Positions 28,532 to 33,689 of a DNA stretch of 33,689 bases are shown piece after piece. The DNA comes from a virus. The translations under genes and the position numbers were made by a program. Every line of letters begins with the position of its first letter. Within the stretch, counting starts at the first letter, position 1. The notes under the pieces were generated by a model. That model ran no database searches and had not been told where the DNA came from. It worked only from the letters and a program-made list of their open reading frames with translations. Location of the stretch: the IMG/VR virus record IMGVR_UViG_3300036835_000397, positions 1 through 33,689 of that record; one strand, given 5' to 3'.

Positions 28532-29125
28532 TTACTCCTCTCCTGCCAGGACCGGGCTCACCGAGCACCGGTCACGCTCGTGGAACGGCACTGTGTCGGC
28601 TGCCTTGTAGATGCGCTCGGCCCCGACGAGCTGGCACCAGTCGCAGCAGCCGGGGTCGAGCTCCTTGCGCCACCCGACGATCCTTTCGCCGGCGACGCGG
28701 GCGCCCTCCTCGAGGCCCGCGTGCTCGGCCACCTGGAGGTCGTTCGAGGCGAGTGCCTCGGCGTAGCTGCCGGCCGCCACGGCGGCCTCCTGGGCGGGCT
28801 GACCGTGGTCGATGAGCGACCACATGCGCAAGATCGGGGACCGGGTGACCGGCGAGTCGCCGGTCACGAGCACGCCGCGGAGCGCCCTGTCGACAGAGGC
28901 CGGCGTCCGCGGTGCCGCGACGGCGGCGAGGTAGGCGAGCGCCAGTTGCGCGGAGCGGTGCTGGCCGCCGGCCACGATCGGGACGGCCGCTGTGTTGTAG
29001 GTGTCCATCGCTGTCTGGTCGCGCGGGTCGGGGAGCGCTGCGATCACGGCCTTGAGGCGGGCGGCGGTCAGCTCGCCGAGCCAGCGCTGCGCGCGCCGGT
29101 GCGTCTGGTCAGCCTGGCGGGACAT
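28532..29125 (-). CDS. MuF-like head morphogenesis protein
   Basis: 197 aa. The helical body (AQLALAYLAAVAAPRTPASV, LRGVLVTGDSPVTRSPILRM) ends in a cysteine-rich segment CCDWCQLVGAERIYK and PFHERDRCSVSPV, the zinc-like end typical of phage minor head proteins of the SPP1 gp7/MuF group, which ride on the portal and enter the cell with DNA. It overlaps the portal gene by 17 bases, as is usual for this pair. Confidence 0.82.
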   Translation of the reverse strand: MSRQADQTHRRAQRWLGELTAARLKAVIAALPDPRDQTAMDTYNTAAVPIVAGGQHRSAQLALAYLAAVAAPRTPASVDRALRGVLVTGDSPVTRSPILRMWSLIDHGQPAQEAAVAAGSYAEALASNDLQVAEHAGLEEGARVAGERIVGWRKELDPGCCDWCQLVGAERIYKAADTVPFHERDRCSVSPVLAGEE

Positions 29126-30539
29126 TCGCGAGCGCCGCGAGCTGCGCGGAGGCCTGCTCCAGCGTCCAGGCGTCGACCTGTTGCGGGGTGGCGCCGACGT
29201 ACTGCCACAGGGCGCGTTGCGGCACTCCGATCGACTGCAGCTTGACGGCGGCGTCGGCGACCTGGGCCGGGTTGCGCATCTCGGCGTCCGCCCAGACGAC
29301 CTCGAGCTGCGCTCCGTCGGCGCCGGCGAGCTCGAGTGCCAGGCGGAGTGCCCGCTCCCACGCCTCCCCGAACCTGCGCTGCCGCTCCCGCACCTTCGCG
29401 ACCAGCCCCGACTCGGCCGCGATCAGCGACTCCGCCGAGGGCGGGTTCGCGAGCGAGCTCTGCACCAGATAGTGCGCCGGCACCCGCGAGATGGCGGCGA
29501 GCGCCGAGATCTCCGCATCGATCGCCGACAGATACGGGGCCAGGTCGCTGGCGTCGAAGGTGCCGAACCGGCCCTCCGCGCTCGTGTTGATCCACAGCTT
29601 GTCGACCGCCGCCTTGAACGGCTCCACCCGCTTCCCGGTCTCGGGGTCGACGGGCACCTCGAGCCCGGTCGCCCACTTCTGCTTGAACGACGCGAACTCG
29701 GAGGTCATCAGCTTGTCGAGCGTGAGCTTGTCGATGCGCCGCAGGATCGGGATGCAGTCCTCGAGCTCCGAGACGCCGCCGCCGAGCACGGTGGCGCGGT
29801 TCTCGAACGGGACGATCGTGACCTCGCCCAGCGGGTTGGTGACCGTGAACGGCTCCGACTCCTCCCAGGTGATCGTCTCGGGCCGCCACGCCGTGTCGAG
29901 CGGATGCGCGTCCGGGTCGACGCGCCGCCCCGAGGTGTCGGCGTACAGCCACCTGTAGGTCGCCTCGCGACGGTAGAGCTCGACCGACCAGGGGCCGTCC
30001 CAGTCGAGCGGGTACATCTTCAGTGCGGCGCCGACCTGGCGGCGGTTGCCGGGTGTCGGCTCGTGCGTCATCTCGAGGCCCGACTCGGCGGCGAGCCGCG
30101 GCGTCCCGTCCTCGACCGCGCACGACACGTATCCGACCCCGGTGATGAGCGCCTCGGTGTAGACGAGCCACTCGTCGGCGTCCATGCTCGACCCCTCGTA
30201 CACCTGCCAGGCCGCCTGCTCCTCGCCGACCGCGTCGCCGACCGGCATGGTTCCGGACCGGAACCCCTGCACGTGCAGCCGCTCGGCGATCGTGTCGACC
30301 ACGAGCCGCGCCCACGGGGTGCGGGCGATCCCGAGCAGCAGCCGGTACTGGTCGCGGTAGCGGCCCGCCACCGCGGGGTCCGGTTGCAGCCCGTGGTACC
30401 AGCCCCACAGGTCGAGCGAGTGCCGCCGTTGCACCGCGAGCCGGGCGAGCAGCCGGTCGCGCTGCCGCTCCAGCAGCGCGAGGTCGTCGGCGGCGGCCCC
30501 CGCGAGGGACGTGGCCTTGACGACTTCGAGCGCGCTCAC
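29109..30539 (-). CDS. Portal protein, SPP1 gp6-like
   Basis: 476 aa from GTG 30539. LLERQRDRLLARLAVQRRHS, LDLWGWYHGLQP and RYRDQYRLLLGIARTPWARL, VVDTIAERLHVQGFRSG open the portal clip and stem. Beta crown segments and TVLGGGVSELEDCIPILRRI, LVQSSLANPPSAESLIAAES, GLVAKVRERQRRFGEAWERA follow, the standard end. It forms the dodecameric DNA channel and the docking site for the terminase. Confidence 0.9.
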   Translation of the reverse strand: MSALEVVKATSLAGAAADDLALLERQRDRLLARLAVQRRHSLDLWGWYHGLQPDPAVAGRYRDQYRLLLGIARTPWARLVVDTIAERLHVQGFRSGTMPVGDAVGEEQAAWQVYEGSSMDADEWLVYTEALITGVGYVSCAVEDGTPRLAAESGLEMTHEPTPGNRRQVGAALKMYPLDWDGPWSVELYRREATYRWLYADTSGRRVDPDAHPLDTAWRPETITWEESEPFTVTNPLGEVTIVPFENRATVLGGGVSELEDCIPILRRIDKLTLDKLMTSEFASFKQKWATGLEVPVDPETGKRVEPFKAAVDKLWINTSAEGRFGTFDASDLAPYLSAIDAEISALAAISRVPAHYLVQSSLANPPSAESLIAAESGLVAKVRERQRRFGEAWERALRLALELAGADGAQLEVVWADAEMRNPAQVADAAVKLQSIGVPQRALWQYVGATPQQVDAWTLEQASAQLAALANVPPG

Positions 30540-30551
30540 CTGTGCGGGAGT

Positions 30552-30565
30552 GTAACGCCCGTTAC
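30552..30565. promoter_or_regulatory. Palindrome upstream of the portal gene
   Basis: GTAACGCCCGTTAC is a perfect 6-bp inverted repeat with a 2-nt centre, 13 bp upstream of the portal start and downstream of the secreted-protein gene. It is too short for a terminator and resembles an operator half-site pair. Function unknown. Confidence 0.4.
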
Positions 30566-30584
30566 GGTCGTGCCTAGGACGCGG

Positions 30585-30911
30585 TCAGGGAAGCGCCCAC
30601 GGGAACGCGCGGATCGTGCAACCGCTGCCCGAGTCGTCCGGGCACGAGACGGTGACCTTGAACGTCTCCGTCCCGTCGGGACCGGTCGCGGCAACCGCGC
30701 AGAAGATGCGGCCGACGCCGCCCTTGGCGCAACCGACCGAGCGGACCCGGTAGCGGCGGTGCGTCTTGCGACGCTCAAGCGAAACGAACTCCTTGGCGAC
30801 CGCCCGCTCGGTCACTGACCGGTCACGGAACCTGTAGGGGTCGGCGCTGGCGGTGCCGGCGCACGCGAGCGCCGCGAGGGCGCCTGCGGCGACGAGCGCG
30901 AGCCTACGCAT
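30585..30911 (-). CDS. Secreted small protein (moron)
   Basis: 108 aa from ATG 30911. MRRLALVAAGALAALACAGT then ASA-DP is a signal peptide with likely cleavage after ASA. The mature part (RFRDRSVTERAVAKEFVSLE, RRKTHRRYRVRSVGCAKGGV, RIFCAVAATGPDG, VTVSCPDDSGSGC) has four cysteines, enough for two disulphides. It resembles secreted proteins of actinobacterial hosts more than virion parts. It sits between the terminase side and the portal gene with its own flanking hairpins, as morons do. It may alter the lysogen surface. Confidence 0.65.
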   Translation of the reverse strand: MRRLALVAAGALAALACAGTASADPYRFRDRSVTERAVAKEFVSLERRKTHRRYRVRSVGCAKGGVGRIFCAVAATGPDGTETFKVTVSCPDDSGSGCTIRAFPWALP

Positions 30912-30950
30912 CACGCCGCGAGTATGCCCTACCCGGGACGAACGAAGAGC

Positions 30951-30984
30951 AGGAGGGCGACGGCCCCGGAGCCGCCGCCCTCCT
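30951..30984 (-). terminator. Intrinsic-type terminator hairpin
   Basis: AGGAGGGCG (30951-30959) and CGCCCTCCT (30976-30984) form a perfect 9-bp stem with a further GGC/GCC inside. Read on the minus strand, the stem is followed by GCTCTTCGTTCGTCC. It lies just after the membrane-protein moron gene (31040-31345) and before the secreted-protein gene. Confidence 0.6.
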
Positions 30985-31039
30985 CGGCGGGACGAGCGCC
31001 GGGCTACCACGCTGGGCGCCCGCCGCCGCAGCCAGCGCC

Positions 31040-31345
31040 TCAGCGCTGGATGTTCGTGTTGCCGAACTCGTCGATCGTGATGACGAGGTGCTGCTCGCGC
31101 TTGCGGAAGATCGCGAGCCCGATCCAGACGAACACCCATAGCCCCAGCGTGATCAGGGTCAGCAGCAGGTGAAGGAGGTGGTTCGTCTTGGTGCCGTGCT
31201 CGACCATGACGGCCTGGAACTCGGACTGGCTCTCGACGCTCCAGCCCTGACGGACGTGGTTGGCGATCGCCTGCGCGAGCGCGTGCCGGCGGGTCTCGCC
31301 GGAGACGGTGAGCGTCTGCTCGGAGGTGGTGATGGTGTCGCTCAT
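31040..31345 (-). CDS. Conserved actinobacterial membrane protein (moron)
   Basis: 101 aa from ATG 31345, with GAAAGGG upstream. TLTVSGETRRHALAQAIANH, VRQGWSVESQSEFQAVMVEH, then TNHLLHLLLTLITLGLWVFV-WIGLAIF (one long or two short transmembrane spans) and HLVITIDEFGNTN. I recognise this pattern (GWxVESxSxFQAVxV, a membrane segment, then a DEYGN-like end) from small proteins of actinobacterial chromosomes and phages. Its function is unknown; phage copies may block superinfection. It is flanked by hairpins and lies between the large terminase and the portal. Confidence 0.7.
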   Translation of the reverse strand: MSDTITTSEQTLTVSGETRRHALAQAIANHVRQGWSVESQSEFQAVMVEHGTKTNHLLHLLLTLITLGLWVFVWIGLAIFRKREQHLVITIDEFGNTNIQR

Positions 31346-31436
31346 GGTGGTAGCCCTTTCGTGATGTGGTAGCCGATGCTGCCCCATCCATCGGCGCACG
31401 CGGGCGACGGCCGCATAGTCCATCTGCACCCATCGC

Positions 31437-33005
31437 TCAGAACGTGATCAGCGTCGCGGGCGGCTTCGCCGGCTGCCGCTCGAGCGCCCCCGAGGCGATC
31501 GCGTCGCCCCTGGCCTCCCACGACAAGACGGCGGCCATCGCTCCGTCGATCTTCCGCGGCGAGTCGGGCGTGTCCTTGGCCAGCACGTACAGCTGCCGGT
31601 GCTCGTCGTCGAACACGTTCACGGTGCGCCGCCGCGCCTGCTTCACGTGCCGGGCGAGCAGCTCGTCACCCGAATGTGAGACGTCGCCGCCGGCGAACGC
31701 CTCCGCGTAGGTGCGGACCGCCCAGGCGGTCGCCCGCGTCCTCGAGGTGTGCCAGGCGTAGACGCGCTGGTCGCCCCACCGGCCTCGCCAGCGGTCGACG
31801 AGCGGGTCGATCCACTGCGGGTCGACGTAGACGCGCCACACCTCGAACCGCTCGAACACGTCGACGAGCGCCGCGTCCGCCTCGTCGAGCGGGTGCTCGT
31901 AGTCGTGGGCCGCAGCAGGCGGCCGCTCCCAGATCCCGAGCGGCCACTGGTAGCCGGTCTCGACCTCGGTGGCGACCATGGCGAGCGCGTCCACGAACCG
32001 GGCGCCGTCGACACCGACCACGAGGAGCGCTCCCTCGTCGGGCTCGTGCTCGCGATCGGCGAGCTCGTCCCACCGGTCGCCGTCGAACCCGGCGTCGGCG
32101 GCCGCCCGCTTGCGGTTCAGGAAGTACCGCTCCGCCTGGGCGGGGTCGCGCTCGAGCAGCGCCACGATCTCGGTGTCGACCCGGTCGAGGTCGACCCACC
32201 ACGAGTCGCCGTACACCTTGCGGAGCATCCGGCGGCGCTCCCGCTTGTTCCGGGCCGAGCCGGCGCCCGGGTCGACGTCGTCACGGTGCACGCCCGGCTC
32301 GCCCGCCTCGCTGGTCTGCTGCGCCACCGACTCCTCGGTCGGGTCCCACGCGTTCGTCGTCTCGAGCCAGCGGCCGCCGATCCCTGCCAGGTTCCGCCGT
32401 TGAGTGTCGGCGAGCGCGCGGCCGCCGTTGCGGCGCGTCCATGCCTCGGTCTGGTCCTGCACGGCGAACGTGAGCCGCTGCCCGAGCCGTGACTGCGCCG
32501 AGCTCGTGACCGGCTCGATGCGGCCGCCGCCCGGCAGGTTGATCCGCGTCTCACCCGTGTCCGTCAACACCGCCGACAGCGGGCCGAGCTCGATCATCGG
32601 CACCAGCGCCCGCCACACGTTGTCGGTCTGGTCCTCGCTGCCGGCCGTCACCTGAACCCACGGCGTCGACCACGGCCTGCCGACCGGCTCGCCCTTGGCG
32701 TCCCAGCCGGCGAACACGACCGGCCCCTCCGGGTCGACCTCCGCGCAGATCATCGCCGCCGCGAACGGCGCCTTCCCCCACTTCTGCGGCCGCACGAGCT
32801 GCGAGCCGCGCTCGAACACGAACCTGCCCGACTCGGGGTCGAGCCGGTAGTGCCACAGCAGGAATCGAATCATCTCGTTCGTGAGCAGGTACGGCTCGCC
32901 TGCGTGGTCGCCGTCCGGGACGACGCATCGCTCCTGCACGAGCTCCGCGACCGCGTAGCCCAGAGTCGGGAATTCGCCGACGTAGCTAGGGCCGCGCCAC
33001 GGCAC
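31437..33005 (-). CDS. terL: Terminase large subunit
   Basis: 522 aa from GTG 33005, five bases after the upstream stop. The ATPase half carries the Walker A-like VRPQKWGKAPFAAAMICAEV; the residue after Lys78 is Ala rather than Ser/Thr. A Walker B-type LTFAVQDQTEAW follows. The nuclease half shows DDVDPGA, VVGVDGARFVDALAMVATEV (a metal Asp) and WHTSRTRATAWAVRTYAEAF. Known: TerL powers DNA packaging and cuts the concatemer. The longer upstream ORF is Ser/Arg junk over the 59-aa gene. Two moron genes separate it from the portal. Confidence 0.92.
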   Translation of the reverse strand: MPWRGPSYVGEFPTLGYAVAELVQERCVVPDGDHAGEPYLLTNEMIRFLLWHYRLDPESGRFVFERGSQLVRPQKWGKAPFAAAMICAEVDPEGPVVFAGWDAKGEPVGRPWSTPWVQVTAGSEDQTDNVWRALVPMIELGPLSAVLTDTGETRINLPGGGRIEPVTSSAQSRLGQRLTFAVQDQTEAWTRRNGGRALADTQRRNLAGIGGRWLETTNAWDPTEESVAQQTSEAGEPGVHRDDVDPGAGSARNKRERRRMLRKVYGDSWWVDLDRVDTEIVALLERDPAQAERYFLNRKRAAADAGFDGDRWDELADREHEPDEGALLVVGVDGARFVDALAMVATEVETGYQWPLGIWERPPAAAHDYEHPLDEADAALVDVFERFEVWRVYVDPQWIDPLVDRWRGRWGDQRVYAWHTSRTRATAWAVRTYAEAFAGGDVSHSGDELLARHVKQARRRTVNVFDDEHRQLYVLAKDTPDSPRKIDGAMAAVLSWEARGDAIASGALERQPAKPPATLITF

Positions 33006-33009
33006 GGCG

Positions 33010-33189
33010 TTACGGCGCGTCGGCGTCGTAGCGGTCGAGCGCCGCGCGCATCCCGCGAGCGAAGTCGACCATGATCGGGTCGAGCTCGCCGGCGTCGGCG
33101 GCGGCCTCGAGCTCGGCGAGCGGCTCACGTATCCGGTCGACGAGCTCGTCGAACGTGAGCGCGTGCACCTCGAGCTCGTCCTCGCTCAC
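33010..33189 (-). CDS. 59-aa protein between the terminase genes
   Basis: GTG 33189 overlaps the small terminase stop (GTGA). It reads SEDELEVHALTFDELVDRIR, EPLAELEAAADAGELDPIMV and DFARGMRAALDRYDADAP; all helical and acidic, no family recognised. Its tight coupling to both terminase genes suggests a packaging accessory or a split-off piece of the small subunit. Confidence 0.65.
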   Translation of the reverse strand: MSEDELEVHALTFDELVDRIREPLAELEAAADAGELDPIMVDFARGMRAALDRYDADAP

Positions 33190-33653
33190 GACGCGGTCGC
33201 TCGCGGGTCGACCGCGCGCAACCGACGCACGCTCGACGCCGCGCTCGAGCTCGCCGCCGCCGATGCCGCCGGCGCGTCCTGCCCCGCACCCTGCGCCAGC
33301 ACCTGCCACTGCAACACCTGCCGGGCCCGCGGCGACAGGCCGAACCGATCCTCGAGCTGCCGGATCTCAGCGAGCCCCGACGAGTTGAGCTCACGCCTCG
33401 CGTTCAACTCGACGAGATCGGCGAGCCGGTGCAACGCGCCCAGGTCGGCCTCGATGTACGCGGCCGCCATCGGCGCCTGCCACACGCGCCGCCACCACGC
33501 ACGCGTCGACGACGACCAGCCCGGCGACCGGGACGGCAGTGGCGGCACGCGGCCATGCCGCCGACTGCCGACCGGGAACGTGCGCCACTGAGTCTGCCCG
33601 AGGTTCCGGCGGCGACGCTGACCCGGCGGCTTCGGCGGCACGCTCGCCGGCAT
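33186..33653 (-). CDS. terS: Terminase small subunit
   Basis: 155 aa from ATG 33653, with AAGGGA upstream (ATG 33680 would add nine residues). The N-terminus is very basic (KPPGQRRRRNLGQTQWRTFP). The core reads SSTRAWWRRVWQAPMAAAYI, EADLGALHRLADLVE and EIRQLEDRFGLSPRARQVLQ-W, the pattern of actinophage small terminases (P27-like). It recognises the packaging site and stimulates TerL. First gene of the late operon in this window; 36 bases remain to the edge. Confidence 0.83.
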   Translation of the reverse strand: MPASVPPKPPGQRRRRNLGQTQWRTFPVGSRRHGRVPPLPSRSPGWSSSTRAWWRRVWQAPMAAAYIEADLGALHRLADLVELNARRELNSSGLAEIRQLEDRFGLSPRARQVLQWQVLAQGAGQDAPAASAAASSSAASSVRRLRAVDPRATAS

Positions 33654-33689
33654 CACGCGTTCCCTTGGGCGTACACACATCGAGCCGTA

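Noticed and set aside
29001-30818. 605-aa plus-strand frame opposite portal and MuF-like genes
   Set aside because: Composition is typical of antisense frames (Arg/Leu/Gly/His); the minus strand carries clear portal and MuF sequences.
1-33689. CRISPR array
   Set aside because: No regularly spaced direct repeats of 20-40 bp were seen; the GTGGCACA and GCACGG boxes are short and irregular.
1-33689. Insertion sequence or transposase
   Set aside because: No DDE or HUH transposase motif and no matching terminal inverted repeats; the only recombinase is the phage integrase.

Overview
This window is almost entirely the genome of a temperate siphovirus (long, non-contractile tail) of a high-GC bacterium. 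It could be a near-complete phage contig or a prophage segment. GC content is very high, starts are ATG, GTG and some TTG, Shine-Dalgarno sites are GGAGG-like, and many protein families (DUF5047 tail protein, RPQKWGK-type large terminase, the 76-aa zinc protein ending near HFATCP) are typical of actinobacteriophages. I infer an actinobacterial host, with Thermoleophilia-like soil lineages as a low-confidence guess. No host housekeeping gene is visible.

Layout by region: (a) 1-971, minus strand: an HNH endonuclease running off the left edge, a block of G-runs, and a small phage protein. (b) 1063-1747, plus strand: a ribbon-helix-helix antitoxin and Doc-type toxin with a repeat-rich operator. 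(c) 1755-7668, minus strand: a tightly overlapping early operon with RusA resolvase, a replication-initiation-like protein, zinc proteins, a RecT-like annealing protein, a PD-(D/E)XK exonuclease, a secreted transglycosylase-like protein and small membrane proteins. A tRNA-like fold lies inside it. (d) 7669-8044: a non-coding region with five GTGGCACA boxes in two clusters, the best attP candidate. (e) 8045-10373, minus strand: tyrosine integrase, excisionase-like protein, an RHH protein and three small genes. (f) 10374-10504: divergent operator region with GCACGG-type boxes. (g) 10505-10913, plus strand: XRE repressor carrying a frameshift. (h) 11399-14077, plus strand: an independent operon of two ParB-like proteins and a coiled-coil protein with a promoter and a strong 5' UTR hairpin. 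(i) 14081-14108: hairpin between the convergent operons. (j) 33653 down to 14095, minus strand: the late operon, in the order small terminase, large terminase, two morons, portal, MuF-like protein, scaffold, capsid, connectors, tail tube, frameshifted tail chaperones, tape measure, tail-tip proteins, endolysin and holins.

Integrase, excisionase-like protein and repressor decide lysogeny. The exonuclease, RecT-like protein and RusA form a recombination module. The late genes build a DNA-packaging HK97-type head and a tail of roughly 150 nm, estimated from a 988-aa tape measure.

The most unusual signals are these. (1) Three genes lack ATG, GTG or TTG and appear to start with CTG, ATA or GTA inside four-base stop-start overlaps. 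(2) There is a dual-ParB operon without ParA. (3) The candidate attP has symmetric arm boxes. (4) The immunity repressor is frameshifted. (5) A neck protein carries a collagen-like stalk. (6) A wall-lytic protein with membrane partners sits inside the early operon. All family assignments come from reading the sequence without any database search.
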